Origin: Aphrophora alni
Taxonomy: Eukaryota; Arthropoda; Insecta; Hemiptera; Aphrophoridae
Direction: 5' to 3'
DNA: 64,000 bases
NCBI GenBank assembly: GCA_963513935.1
Contig: OY740766.1
Span: 278,001 to 342,000 of the forward strand
Below, piece by piece: positions 13,083 through 28,885 of the stretch; position 1 is the stretch's first letter, and every line of letters starts with the position of its first letter. Made by a program: the position numbers and the translations under genes. Under the pieces are notes generated by a model that saw only the letters and a program-made list of their open reading frames with translations, had not been told where the DNA came from and did no database searches.

Positions 13083-16000
13083 CATATATATTTATCAGTT
13101 TCAAATAAGAATCAATCTTTTAAATTATAAAACAACATGTTTCAAATCAAAATGTTTGTAAACAGACTTTACATAACATTATAACCTAATATATAATGTA
13201 GTGTAATTATAAATTCTTTATAGATTGTGTAAAGTATTTTTGTTTACTTATGGTTAGGATTTTAATAAGTATTTAAGAAAGTTATTGGAATGTTATGGGC
13301 AATGTTTATGTACATAATGATAGATGCTTATACATTTCCAGCTTGTTTATTTTTCAGTGCTAATTTGTCTTTAGAGATTGTAGCAATAATTGCTTGTTTG
13401 CCATAATGGTTGAAACGGATTGAACGTGTTTACTATTATAAAATTCAATTATCTGAATTAATTAACTACTGCATAATTATTGCAACTGTGGGATTAAATA
13501 CCGATAAAGTCTTAAGTACAATTACCAATTAGTTGCAATCAATCATTCTAAATATTTATATATTTGGATTATTCCTAATTTTCAGATTTGTGTACTTTTT
13601 TCAGTGACATGATTATAATTTTAATTATATCTGAAAATGTTTTGAAATTGGTCCCCGAGTTATGTGTTTCGTTGTTGAAAGTATTAAATCATAAAGTTTT
13701 CAGCGACAAAATAATAAACAATGACGAAATTGGAAAATGATTTATGGTACTAAAAACTTGAGAAGTAATCATTGTTAAATATTGTTTACAAATAGAAAAC
13801 TTTTATATTGAATCTGTCCATATTCTGTTTAGGCTACTATCATTTTCATTTTCTCCTACAGTAATTTAAGAAAACATTTATAGAAATTTTAATAATGTTA
13901 GTAGATAAAATTTGCTTTTTTTAAAGTCGAAAAACCGTTTATCTTCTTATAATATAATCAATTACAGCCATCAAATATTTGAAAAGCGGCAGAGGAGGAA
14001 AAGAATTAGATTTACACTATTATAGATGGATTTCGTAGTGGTACAAACAAACTTCGGCAGTACATTTGATTCATCCATTTATTTTAAATTATACTCCAAA
14101 AAGCCTTATCAATACAATCATTCCACGCGGCAGCTGTTTCAAATAGTGTAATATTTTGCAATCTTTGCTCTATACTGCTGGCTCTGCATTGTATATTATA
14201 ACTATATTGCTGTTCCCGTTTTCTCCTTTAGAAACAACTTCTGTTTATACGCGACTCTCTTTCATCATTTTTCCTTTCTAAATATAAAAGTTGAAGCACT
14301 AAAACTGTAACTTCATCACATTGTTCTACATCTTTAAATTGTGTTATTAATCCTTTAGTATTACAAATTGCAATACAATCAAGTTTATTAATTTTTACTA
14401 TTAAGTCTTATGGCTGTTTACTCTAAGCACAATAACACAATAATTGCAATTATTATTATTTTTTCTTTTAATGTTTTAAACATTATTTTTCATATTGTGT
14501 TTTAGGTTTAAATTGGTATTATTTTAAATATAAGCTAGAAGTAGTTCTAGAAAGAAAACATATTGCCACAGAGTTGTAGTAGCAGGTATAATGTTATTAT
14601 TTGTTGTGTAAAGTTATCACCATCTCACTCCATTAGTCAACGGCATGGACTTGATATAGATTCAAACTCATTGGCTGATAGATCAGTGGATTGGGAGAAG
14701 TGGTAGGCCACAATGTATGTTAGATATAGTTTATCAAAAGAGGTTTCTGAGGTAAACTCGTTATACATCAAGCTACGTAACGGAATAAATTTATATTTAT
14801 TGAAATTTGTATCGTTTTCATAATGCATTCCTCATCTCTTACACATCGCCCTAGAAGACCATTCTTGTCCAGACATCTATTAAAAGTGAAATAAGTATAT
14901 TGTAAATAACTGGTAGTTTCATAGACTTACATAAAAAGTGTGTTTACCGATATTTCCATTAGTTTATATTTGACTAAAATATAAATTTCTGAAAGCATTG
15001 TTCATTAGCCCAGATAGAGTTTCACCGTCTTTCACTATTTCATATCACTGAACAAGTAAATTAGAAAAGGTCTTTATGTCACAATAATATTTCTACCTTA
15101 CACACGTTCTTTGCTTACGGTGAAGGATCTCAAAATCACAAAAACTGTAAGATATTCCCTACATATATAATTTACGTTTATCTTTGTCTGGAAGTAGAAT
15201 TATATATATACTTTTTATATAAGGTAATAGTATGTAAAATTCAAGCTGCACTCGTTATTAAATATCACGTAAATTTTATTTATGTATTTATTTTAATTTA
15301 TACTAATTCAAAATGAACAGAAATATTTACGAATAAAATAAAAATTCGTTGAATTATATCTATAAAATGAAAATATACAGCCTAGAATATCAAAGCGAGA
15401 GAAATAGAGATGATACGAATAGGGGGTATAGAGACTGGAGTGCTGCTTGTTTAGGTGGCGTGCCTTGGGAGCCACCTGTTTAGATTTCACTTCGAAATTT
15501 TTAACTCAAAGAGAAGTGTATTTGTTAGGACATGATTTCCTGAAGGATTTTGTATTCCCTTAAGTGCAACTACTGGAGAGCTCTTTTATTGAATAGATCT
15601 ATTGTTATATGACACACATTTACAATATATAAAGAGTGTTTCTGTATTTCGCGAAGATAAATCTGGGTGTGGTTATGTGGGTCAAAATAAAAAACGAAAT
15701 TCCCATAAACTTATATCTGGAAAAGTTTTGATTAAATGTAGTTCTTTAGGATCCAAACAAGACGTGTTATCTACATAACAGTATCGTACCTACAAATTTT
15801 GAGTAAACAATTATTTATTACAATAGAAACTATAAACTTTGGCAAAACATTGATGGAGGCTGATAGGTTATTGATGACTATTTAGTTTTCACTTGCAGAA
15901 AGGCTGATACTCGGATTTATAAAATATTCATAAATCACAGGAGTTGTTTGGTGCCACGTATGGCATGTTGAGCGTACGTACATGCGCTGAATATTCTTAT

Positions 16001-16196
16001 GATATTTAAATTAACATTAGTTTAGCCATTTTTCAATTTTGTTTCTGCTTTTAGGTATAAAGGATATGTAATTTATAATTGCTCTTACTGAAAATCATAT
16101 TGTTTGATTTTCGTTTTGACTGTAAATTTTGTTTACCCTTATATACAATTGTCCGCCACGGCCACCTCTAATTATTTATCATTATTCAATTTTACA

Positions 16197-16198
<2 letters not shown>

Positions 16199-16239
<41 letters not shown>
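16199..16239. repeat. (TA)n microsatellite
   Basis: About 20 TA copies. Confidence 0.95.
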
Positions 16240-16241
<2 letters not shown>

Positions 16242-16777
16242 CCATCTTCCAGCCTAATACAATTACAGTTTACCAACCTTTGTATAGTTGATATCAACGA
16301 ATGATGTATAAGAATTACAGGTGCAAAGATATTCCACAAACTATCTCATAGAAGACAAAATTTAAAAAATATTTATTTATATTTCACCAACATTTTAAAA
16401 TCAGAAGTTATCGGACAAAGGATCAACCATGGATGCCGGCATGGAAAATAGTATAGTATATCAATATTGGTGGAAATTATTTCAATTCATATGGTTAATT
16501 AAAAGTGACCCATATGTAAAATGAATTTAATGTTCATGAATAATTTTAAAATGATTGGACTCTTGATAAACAGTAGTAAAAATGTGCCAACAACCAAAGA
16601 TATGTTTATGTTGCTCAAAATAGATACACCAATATTGGTCATTCATTTAAAAAAAATGTTGTTCACAAGAAAACAACTTAGATATTATTTTTTTGGTTGA
16701 AACAACTCCATTTATTGTTTAAATCTTGGACGGGTAGAAATGTTTGATAGATAACGTTTAGTTGAGTTATGTATATA

Positions 16778-17928
16778 GAGTCTGTAAACGTTAACTCCTA
16801 TATTACCTAATACCTTTACTACTAAATAGTTTGGGGATGTTTCTGTAATAATTTTCAGTATTTCTCACTACTTTTTTGTAATTTATTGATTGATGGTATT
16901 TATTTTTAAGTCTTTATAAATGAAGTAATTGGTGGATTAGTAAATGAATGTTGAAGATGGCTCGTAATATCTTTGATTAGAAAGTCTAAATTCGAATTCC
17001 TCTCAGTTTGACTCATTACAACCAGATTTTAAAATTTCCTTGTATATAATCAATTTGCTGTCGACTTACAGTTTTGATTTCTATCCTAGCAGTGAGTACA
17101 TTGTTCGATTATGTTTAAGGTTAAGATGCTTTAGTTTTCTGCTTTTACAATATTAAATGAATAATTTGGTAAACTATTTTTATAAATAGAATAACAACTG
17201 ATACAAGAGAAAAAACATCTTGGTGTTTAACGGTAGACAATTTTTTATAAGATATTTTTGGATCCATTTTCCATATGCATTTTAATATTCTTTACTTAGT
17301 GTTTTAAGCAAGTGAACAAAACAAAAACGTTAAAAATTAGGTAATTATTTTACTCATTTTATTTGCAATCTAAATATTCAATTATTGCTAAGCCAAAGGA
17401 AAGAGTGAGAGAGAGGGCAGCGTATTAATATATCATACTTTCGTAGCTCATGAATAGATAAAACTGCACGATGCCATTGTAGAGCAAGGCAAAACATTAA
17501 ACCCACATGTTCCTGGCTTGAATGGCCAGAACTTCATTTCGTATAACCTTTTGTATTATTTATTAAGCTGACAATGTACATTATAAAGGGGGTACTTTGT
17601 GCACTTCAAAAATACTATTATTTCATACAACAAAGGGTCGTTTTGTAGTCACCATAAAAGTAACGTTCAAATATTTTATGTAAACAAAATTAAAGTAAGC
17701 AATCATACAAAAAATGAATGTTTAATATACAATGGACTAATTTTGTTCAAATGCCAACCTATAAAAATGAAAAAAAAAACAACAAAAAACAAAATGTATT
17801 GGTCTTGATGTCGCCAAAAGTTCTGAATCGGGAGTTATTTGTCAAATAATGAAAATGAATCATGAATACCGTTGTAGAAGGTCCAATATCTGTAAATCGG
17901 ACTTGAAATTGAGTACTTTTTCATGATA
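16778..17928 (+). repeat. 1.15-kb dispersed repeat, copy A (inverted partner at 32550-33700)
   Basis: Reads the same as the reverse complement of 32550-33700 for its whole length, from GAGTCTGT to CGGACTTGAAATT and about 20 bases beyond, with scattered substitutions and a few indels. By eye more than 90% of positions agree. Copy A lacks about 12 bases present in copy B near 16978 and has extra A-rich sequence near 17780. Open frames of 69 and 78 residues occur in the shared part (17599-17808 here), but their differences change amino acids freely, so they look non-coding. I recognise no transposon protein. No terminal repeats or TSD are evident. An unclassified non-autonomous element or an old inverted segmental duplication are both possible. 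Confidence 0.85.
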
Positions 17929-18119
17929 ATTTTACGTAATACGACTTTTAATTAATAACACCCCTCCACACATATACCAATTTAAATGTGGAAAGTTATG
18001 ACAAAACATCTAAGGAATATAATACGAAATTTCGTTTTTGTTTAGAAAAGAAACGCATTTAAGGTATTGTAAAAATGTTTTTCGTATCAAATTTTAACTT
18101 CGGCAATACTCTTTATAAT

Positions 18120-18225
18120 TACTAAATGATAAACTAAATAAGATATATTTGAACATTAATGTTAAATGTTACATATAAATTCAATATAATTTAATATTTA
18201 ACATTGTATTAAAAGTAATTAGTAA
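18120..18225 (+). repeat. Dispersed repeat family, partial copy
   Basis: Shares AAATAAGATA, ATATAAATTCAAT and TTAACATTGTATT, in order, with 24925-25015. Same orientation, diverged. Confidence 0.55.
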
Positions 18226-20289
18226 AAATTAATATACCCTTATTTCAAATAATTTCAGATCTTTCACCATCATCTTGAGTTCTTGATGAATTCTCTACAA
18301 ACAAATTATTTGGTTTTAGAAGATATCGTCCAATACGTTTTGTTTTGTTTACATTTTATGATATGAGATGTTTCTTATATTTTATACTTATATTTTGGTA
18401 GGAATCCAAAATGTTTGAATTATATTAACAATCAAATAACGCATTAGAATACAAATAAAATATGCTGACAACCAAAATGTAGTTTTAAAAAAATACCCAA
18501 TTCACATGGGTAAATCAAGGACGATGAACACACATCATGTAAATTGTACGATTCTTTTATTCAGAGTACCTCCAGATGGATATTTCAATAAAAATTACCT
18601 TTTCTCCATCATAAAAGTGCCTCTACATTACCTGCATACAGGAAACTTAGGAAGTATTGTGACAACAAAAACAGTGGACTTCGATAATCTCTCGTTAGAG
18701 TTCTGACGGCAGGTGTTACTAATTTTCTGTGTATTTTTATATTATGTCTTCATACTCTATTTCCTCGTTTGTAATGTTTTTGTACCTAACAATAATAACA
18801 AATAGTAAAACTTAAAATTTGTTTACATTTAATGTTGGGAAAAAGTAGCCGCTTAAAAATATAAATTCGTATCGGCCGCGTCCCCCAAAATTACTGTTTC
18901 AGAAATGATAAGTAAAAAACGTAGAAATTACAGACGCTCCTGTTTTATATCGTCCTATATTAAGCAATAAGAAAGTAAAATCTTGTTTTCGAATAACTTT
19001 TGACTCTCGTCTGCCATCTATCTCTTACATTATATCTCTGTGCACTGCACTACTGGACTTACTGGTCGACTAAATCAGGTATGTGATGATGTGTTGTTCC
19101 CATCTCGAAACTTAAAACCAGATTACAAAAAATAAATATTCTCAAAAACCTGCAAGATCATGATTTAATAAATGCAGACCTACAAATATAAATAAGTAAT
19201 ATTTTGCTAAAACACCAATACTTCTGGTACGTCAGTTAACAGTCTAAAAGATAAAACCTTAAAGAGTTATCTTTAGAACAACTAAATATAGACTGTAGGT
19301 ATTTCGATTAATTCTAGTGAAACGTTATTGCGTAAGAAAAACTCCAATCTCTAAAACCCCATGCATAACAAAATGACTACTGGTGAGTAAATGGAAAACA
19401 ATAAAATGAACCCTGACTTCTTACATATTCACTCAAAACTAGTGTGGTGTTTAATGAGTCTTCTTTAGGTCACAAAAAATCAAAACATTTACCTCTCTTT
19501 GAGTATAATTACTTAATCTATTACAACTCAAAGTCGACTTTAATGTAGCAATGACAGATATTTAACTTAATTAGTCTCCATTTCTAACTCTGGAGAATGT
19601 CCTATTTAGTGGAACAGTAAATAAACATTTGTGAATATTTTTTTTTTTATATAAAACAAGTTGAAGAAGACTGTTTTTTTCCATTAGATGTTCTGGAAAG
19701 CTAAAATAAAAAGCACATAAAGTAGGTGCTCATGGGAATAAACGCATTTACTGCACTTAATTTATAATTATTATATTAAACTTATAGAAACTTAGAGTTT
19801 ACAAAAAATAGTGTTTAAAATCAGTAATTTAACTAAAATTGTAAATATTATAAAATAGTTTTCAGTAACTGATTAAACACAATGAATTGGCCACCATCCT
19901 CAGATCAGAAGTTATTTGTCACAAGGTATCTTTAGCCATGAAACACAGTCTTTGAAGATCGTATATTTCAACATCATCCCAAGCAACATCTATTGAATTT
20001 TGTTTATATTTGAAGTTTAATTAATGTAAAAGAAAATTACGCTTTTGAATAATTAAAAATAAATCAAAACAAATTGAAACATTTCGCGTAATAAAAACGA
20101 CATCTTAAAAAGAGTAAAACAAATCCAGTAAATATACAAAAACTCAATTTCATAATTTTTTGACACACTGGAAATTAAATATTTGATTGGGGAAAGTTTC
20201 TGTTTTATTTATATATGAAAATTGTTTTAATTTATTGTTAGGGACATATAAACATACATCAATAACTTGAAATAATGTCTACAAAAACA

Positions 20290-20400
20290 AAACAAAGTAA
20301 TTAAAGAAATGGTTTGTGTTGTGTTGTACACGATGGATGACAGTTACAAATAATCCATTACTCTAATGAATCCACCAGCAGTACAGTCTGTCTAACTTAA
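20290..20400 (-). repeat. Dispersed repeat, copy 2 of 2
   Basis: Reverse-complement match to 5224-5325, next to the Penelope relic. No Penelope coding sequence is recognised here. Confidence 0.6.
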
Positions 20401-23400
20401 AGTGTACACACATTAATTATATTTAACAGTAGTATATTATTCTGGAAAATTACGACTTAAAATAAGTTGTATTATCTAAATTAATATTTATTTACCAGTA
20501 AATTATTAACACATTTTGTAAAAAAGTGACAAACTAGATAAACTGTTTTCTATATCCCATAATATATATAAATTCAGTATTAACATTAGGACGTTGCCGA
20601 CAAGAGAGGTCATGAGACGTAACCCTAAGATATATATTTACACTTTTCAACGCTCTAAATTTTGGTGACTCAATCATCTTATGCTTGGCTAATAACTACT
20701 TGCATTTAAATTCACTCTAAAACAAATAACCTCATTTACAAAAATACAACTTAAACACACCGACTCTCGCCGTCATGACCTGCTGGCACGTGTATATAGA
20801 TAGAAGGCACTTATTTCAAAACATATATTTTCGCTATTCCTCTGGAAATATAACGACCAGAACCTATAATCCACCCCAAGACCCACTGCAATCCCACAAT
20901 CCAACTTGATAAATGTCAGTACACTCCACTACTCCAGAGGAGATATAAGGGTTTCAGATATAGTTGGTGTTTATAATCTCCCTATTTATAGACAGAAATT
21001 TGCTCCTTATTGTTACCGCTATCTCGCCTCTACTTTGGTAACCCAATTTATTATAAACGTCTCCAAATAGTATGAAATTGTTAATCTGAACACTACAGCA
21101 AACTCTTCGTTCATCTCTTAGCGGTAGATTACATCATTATTATGCAAACACGGACGCACATGGTAAATAAAAAAGTGTAATATGGTCTTTTAGCTTACAA
21201 TTCATACCCATTACCTCTAAAGTATTCTGAATTTGACTGGTGTTAACGCCGAATATTCCATGTCTTTTAATAATTTAGAACTAAGTTCAAATTAGTTTAG
21301 AAAAAACCTACACCTCCATTACATCTTGCCAACAATGAAATATCGATTTTAAAGCTGCAACATTCACATTATGATTATGGGAATACCAATGTAACGTAAG
21401 CGGCTTTATTTAAAAAAAAAATGTAGTATGACACCATATAGTACCGTTACCAGAGAAAAACATCTCTCATACTGTCATCCTCACCTATAATCTTAATAGA
21501 ATTAATGTTCTTAAACTAAAAATATTAAAATATATATCCTGCTAGATAGCGCTGGATTTTATAATCAATCCATTTCATGTTTATTAAGATACTACTTGCA
21601 AATAAGAATATTTAATAAATTTAATATTTTTGTTATGTAGTAAATGAAATTTTCATATTGTAGTTGTACTTTAGTTATATGGACTACATTTCCTATTTGA
21701 ATGTCATCATCATAGTAAGACATAGGCGCAGGAGTACATAATGTGCACCGATCAAGGATTTAGTGGTCTACAAATTCTTGACGTAATATGATATTCTCCA
21801 AATTTGGAACATATATTAGATTGTGGACAGTTCCATAATAAAAATAAACTAAAAATAATCGATATTTATGACATTAGTGTTTAGTTTGACTGGTACATAA
21901 TATAGAAAGACAAGGTGTTTGATACGTTGCACTCTATGTATATCAAATTCTGAGTTGTTCTGAAACTGTTTCGTGGGTGAGAAGATAACTTATGTTTTTC
22001 CGATCGAAAAAACGGACGCGTTATGGACAAGTGCATCGATCGCTAGAGTACACAAGTTTTGTCGAAAACAAAGTTTCTCTCAGTGACTCAACCCAATTCA
22101 AAATTATAGCCAACCAAAGATTGAAACTCGATTTTTAATTTTACCTTACTGCCAGATTAAATATTGGGCTCAGTTATAATGTTACTTTCACTATTTTAGA
22201 AATGCAACAAAGAGAATTAGTTTAAGTTATAAGACACCTGTTACGACTTATATATTGTAGACACATCATGTAAGTCATTACAGATCGAGTACCATTTTAT
22301 CAATTCTAAAGTTTTATGATATCATGTCAACCAAAGTACTTATTGAGATTAAACTCCAAATTAATTTTTCATGCTAGCTCCGTATTTTTGTTTCAGTCAC
22401 AATATTTTGACTTTTTATTGGTCATTTGATATGTATTGTGTTGTGTAATATATTCTATGGTATATTAAATATTTTATACTTTTGTGAAGGTACGAACTTT
22501 ACCTTTATATGAAACCTTTATATGATGTAATTTTGAATAATATAATATAATATAAATTATTTAATAAGTAAACTAATAAAGTAAGAAGAATGGATATAGT
22601 TTAAAGTTACCAGATGAATTCATGTTATCATTACGTGATTATCATTATTTTGAATAGAAATGTTCCTTATGGTTTACATTAAGGAATTTCTATCGTATGA
22701 AGTTAGTAAAATAATATGCTTTATAAACAGTTTATTTGTTTTAATTCTTAATATATCACTAATTGTTGTTATTAGTTTTTATTTAAATACTTGCTTAGAA
22801 CCCTTATACAAAATAATTTTTATTATTTAAATTAAATACTGTTTTCTGCTGAACAAATTAACTTGAAATGGTGGTCATAATTAAGGGTTCTCCATTTAAC
22901 TGAACGTATCATCCCAAGGTCTTCCCACTTTCCTGAATTACATTTCTATGCGGACAACCGTAACACCAGTTTTAACTGTCGTTTCTCGCTTCTGCAAACC
23001 GTCATATAAAGAAACACGTTGAAATATTGTTATGGGTTTTAAAAAGTAACTTTTAGGAATAATATATTTTATAACTCTCTTCGAATATATTTGTTTATAA
23101 AATATCGTCAAATAGAAAGGTGTCCAGATTTTTTCAAGCTTGTAAAAACTTGAGGCATCATTTGCTGTAATTGTCTAAACTGGTATCATGCTAAGTGTCA
23201 AAAACTAAAGATGTGTGATTTTGTTAACAGTTGCAATATATACCTTTGTGGAAGTTGATATTTGTCAGAAAATTCAGAGGTACACAGAGAAATAGGGATG
23301 ATTATATAACGGAGAAGCATAACATCTAAGTAATGATGCAGCAAGCTGAACTGTTACGTTCATTATAACTTGATAACTTGATAATAATAATAATAATTAA

Positions 23401-23463
23401 CTAATAACTTGATTGAAAAAATGTGTTATAAAGGTAAAGAAAGTCAAAACAAGAATCTTGCTA

Positions 23464-23930
23464 TAAAGTGTTACAAAAAGAAGAATTAATAATTAGATTA
23501 GAAGAGGAAATAGAGGATCATTCTTGTGAAATATTTTCTACAAGTCATGAACGTAGAAACACATTACCTTCACAAATAAATTATTTCAAGTATAAATCAG
23601 ACAATAGAGTTCAATCCATGTGCATGAAGGAAGATGCACCAACCTTTTCTGTGCTTCATTATTCTAGCTCTCATTCTATATATAAGAAAAGTAATAAAAA
23701 AATCTAGTTTATGTGACTTGTATTGCCCTGTAAAACAAGTAGACAAAGAATGCAAGACAAATTTTAAAAACTATAAGAAAGTATTTGAATGAAAGAAAAA
23801 TCATAGTTGTTGGAGATAACAATGCAAGGAATATAGATAGTAAAAAGCTGGAAGATATGGCTATACAGAAATGTAGAGTTTTGAGATATGTCTATCCAGG
23901 TGCTCCTATGTTCTACATTGGTGAATGAGC
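23464..23930 (+). pseudogene. LINE ORF1 remnant with coiled coil and SGNH-hydrolase-like start
   Basis: Upstream half of a broken LINE. The frame at 23468-23707 opens with a charged heptad-like segment (LIIRLEEEIEDH), consistent with an ORF1 coiled coil. In another frame, 23791-23928 reads KIIVVGDNNARNID and ends with YVYPGAPMF. This matches the first block of SGNH/GDSL esterase-like domains found in ORF1 proteins of some LINEs, where the box is GDS with a nucleophilic Ser; here Ser is replaced by Asn. Frameshifts and stops separate the pieces. The RT C-terminus of what is probably the same element begins only about 20 bp later, so most of ORF2 is missing. Confidence 0.55.
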
Positions 23931-23944
23931 ACAAACAATAGGAA

Positions 23945-24470
23945 ATAATCTTAAGCCTGGATATTCATTCCTATATAGCTTTTGGGATCAGTGTGTATGG
24001 TGCCACCTCTAAAAACCATTTGGACAGGATATTGCTTTTACAAAACAGAGCATACGTATTGTTTTGAAATTAGATTCTGTGAAGAGTGAATTCAGGAATT
24101 TCTAAACAATGCATCTTGTACACTAGACAACATTCCAGCACGATGTCTACTGATGGGAGATAACCATAGTTATCTTAGTAAGTACAGGAACAAACTTGCT
24201 ATTCCAATCCACGATTTAAATTTTTTTAAGAAGAAAACAACTTATATGAGTGCAAAATTTATAAATGTATTACCAAGTGACATCATAAATGAAAATAAAT
24301 ATAACAAATTTAAGAAGTTACTAAAGATCTTTATATTAATGAATCCATAATACTCCATTGAGGAATATTTTAGCTTAAGTTAACTCTAACTAGAATTAGA
24401 TATAAATTCTGACGCCATTCATTTGTATCATGTGTACATTGTTTGAATAAAAATGGAATGAAATGAAAAC
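23945..24470 (+). pseudogene. LINE ORF2 C-terminus (reverse transcriptase tail)
   Basis: The reading around 23960-24060 gives YSFLYSF, GISVYGATS and then LDRILLLQNRA, matching the conserved YGxxxWGxxx...LQKRAIR segment after the RT domain of jockey/CR1-type LINEs. From 24153 an open frame gives SYLSKYRNKLAIP, then KTTYMSAKFINVLPSDI, then FKKLLKIFI. This is the family tail of the form YxTRNKxxLxIP, KLYNxLP, FKxxLKxFLL, followed by an ILHxEEYF-like end near 24345-24370. The sequence then turns AT-rich and ends in GAATGAAATGAAA, a likely 3' tail. Catalytic RT motifs are absent. It forms one relic with the ORF1 fragment just upstream. Confidence 0.75.
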
Positions 24471-24889
24471 CATGTTAAGTTTTAAGAAAACGACACAACT
24501 TTCAAAAGTGAGAAAATAACAACATAAATTTAAATATATTAGATATTTGCATTTTCATGCTTCAGTTATGAAAGACAAATATCTTATCTAACTGAGTGTG
24601 TAATTATCTACTTCTCTGGTCTCGAAACTATACAAGTCTCTACTCACTTTGCTGGAGTATAAAAAAGTTTGAACAAACTTTCTATATCTATGTTTTACAC
24701 CTAGAATAAAATATAAAACGTATTTGGTACTAATTTTTGCCATATTTCAATTATACTCGAAAATATAGACGCATCAGTAAATCCAGAATTTTACTTGTCT
24801 TGTTTCTACACTGAATATTACAGATATTGGTTTAAAGTTGAATAAAATTATGAACTGAAAACCAATATCCTTATTCCATATTAACTTTA

Positions 24890-25265
24890 GGAAATCAACC
24901 TTTATGTTAACAAGACTTTATATTAAATAAATAAGATACATTTGAAGATTTACATAAAAAATTACGCAAATATATAAATTCAATGTAATTTAAATCTTTA
25001 ACATTGTATTTATAAATAGACAACCATATTCTAAATAATATAATACTATTATACATTTTGATAAACATAGAGAAATTAAAAAATATTCCAATAGGGGTAT
25101 TAAATTAGATAATTAAAAAAATACAGAAATTAAAATGTGAAATGTAGCAATTGAAAGAGCAAATAATGATCCACAGCACTAGGTAAACTCACCATGGGTT
25201 AATTTAACACAAAATAAATACTTACACAAAACAGAAGTTAATGAAACGAATCTTCTTACCTGAAG
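24890..25265 (+). repeat. Dispersed repeat family, copy ending next to a hammerhead-like motif
   Basis: Direct match to 28600-28885: shared words AATTAAAATGTGAAA, TTGAAAGAG, ACAAAATAAATAC and ACAGAAGTTAAT in the same order. Its left part also matches 18120-18225. It runs up to about 30 bp before the motif at 25297-25325, so it may be part of the same terminal repeat. That is inference. Confidence 0.7.
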
Positions 25266-25296
25266 TTATGTGCTATAACTTGTATTTTTATTTTAT

Positions 25297-25325
25297 GTTT
25301 CGCTGCCACAGGCAGCATCTTCAGG
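25297..25325 (-). ncRNA. Hammerhead-like / Penelope-terminus-like motif
   Basis: Minus strand: CCTGAAGAT, then a perfect 6-bp stem GCTGCC/GGCAGC with a TGT loop, then GAAAC. CTGAAGA is a one-base variant of the CUGAUGA box. This is the best-formed stem II in the window. Stem III and a cleavage triplet are not clear. Confidence 0.4.
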
Positions 25326-27360
<2,035 letters not shown>

Positions 27361-28332
27361 ATACTATAAAAATATCTCATAATCTTTATTTTCAATATCA
27401 AATCTGACATAACTATTAATAATTATACAAAATATACATTGTTAGAAAATGAATACTTATTATTTATATTTATTTCCAAATATTTATCCTTAATGATATT
27501 GACTTGTTTTTGTCAGTATAACAAAACAAGGTTCTCTAACTTGTCGCCACATTATGCTTAACATTTATAAATTGACACCACCACTTCCACCACTTGATAT
27601 AAAGTAAAGGGCTATTACCACTTTGAACCAATCAATCTTAAATCCATTACAGGCTCAGTTACCCTTAACTGGTATTGATCCTTCAAGATTTACTATTTCT
27701 AAGTGATACAAGTATGAAATAATAAATTATTTATATTTTCCAAAAATAAAAATAATACATTATTTTGTGATATAATTACAAGAAGCCTACATACAATTTG
27801 CTGATATTTACAAAATTCTAACCTACAATATGATGAAACTAAAGAAAAATTAGCAGCTGATACAGTCGAAGAATATTGCCTAGAGTACGATAAATTAAAT
27901 GTATTTATCAAATATTCACAAATCAGTAGATCTGGACTGTTGGACACACTAACAACTGACCGAAATTAATATTGAGAGACTTCTAAAATTATTTTTCGTC
28001 AAAAAAATCGACTTCTATCTATAGACCTATTGCTAAACTTTCTCCATACAACCTAAATGTGAGAAAGTTAAACATACTACTTACCCAAATTAATAATACA
28101 CGGTGGTTGCAAACAAAATACCACCACCCCACTTATTTTTTTAAGTATTTAAATTAAATTTGTTTTGAGATAGGCAAATTAAAAAGTAAATGTTTAGGTT
28201 TATAAATTGTACAGAATGTTCTATTCAGAAGTGTACCTCCATTCTCCTTGGAATTTCTAACTCGCCAAGTCCGTTTAGCTATCTTTAAGAACTCCTCCAG
28301 CGCCTCCACCAGATCCTAACATCCAACGGTTT

Positions 28333-28368
<36 letters not shown>

Positions 28369-28599
28369 TTGTAGCATCAATAACATCTGCCTTGCTTGCA
28401 AGGTAAACAATTTCGTCTGTTTTACAGATCTGTCACAATAATTGTTGTTTTTCGTGCATCTTAAACAGAACTTAGACTAAATTCCTAATTATAACTTTCC
28501 AAATTCTTAACACTCCTAAATTTTATCAAGAAAAAAATCGAAATATCTTTAAAGTAACCTTTTATATCCAACTTTACTTATAATATCTTCATCAACCCA
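27361..28599. other. Non-coding AT-rich stretch
   Basis: Nothing is recognised except a (TA)n run at 28336-28368. Confidence 0.55.
28336..28368. repeat. (TA)n microsatellite
   Basis: About 15 TA copies. Confidence 0.93.
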
Positions 28600-28885
28600 A
28601 TTTAACTAAACTCTAAAAACATTGTTTTAAATGAGTAGTCATTCTAAAATAATATAGCAATATTCCAAGTAATTGAATATCATTATACATTTTGCTTATC
28701 ATCGTAAAATTAAAGATGGCAGAGAAGAAATACAACAATTAAAATGTGAAACTTAGCACTTGAAAGAGTAAATACCGAAGCATTGAGACAAAGTAATTTC
28801 ATCGTGGGTAAATTTAGTACAAAATAAATACCTGAATGAAACAGAAGTTAATAGAACGAACCTTTTTAGTTATTGTTATTTGAAG
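28600..28885 (+). repeat. Dispersed repeat family, second long copy
   Basis: Direct, diverged copy of 24990-25265, same orientation, 3.6 kb apart. No hammerhead-like motif follows this copy. Confidence 0.7.

Larger units (their letters stand above)
12423..16777. other. Non-coding AT-rich stretch with two simple repeats
   Basis: No gene is recognised over 4.3 kb. Compound (TAA)n(TA)n at 13017-13081 and (TA)n at 16199-16239. Short open frames at 14637-14828 and 15308-15490 look random. Confidence 0.55.
17929..23463. other. Non-coding AT-rich stretch
   Basis: No gene is recognised over 5.5 kb. It contains dispersed-repeat pieces at 18120-18225 and 20290-20400. Confidence 0.5.

Noticed and set aside
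17599..17808. 69-codon frame paralleled by a 78-codon frame in the inverted copy at 32630-32866
   Set aside because: Differences between copies are mostly amino-acid changing and the 3' ends diverge, so there is no sign of protein-level selection.
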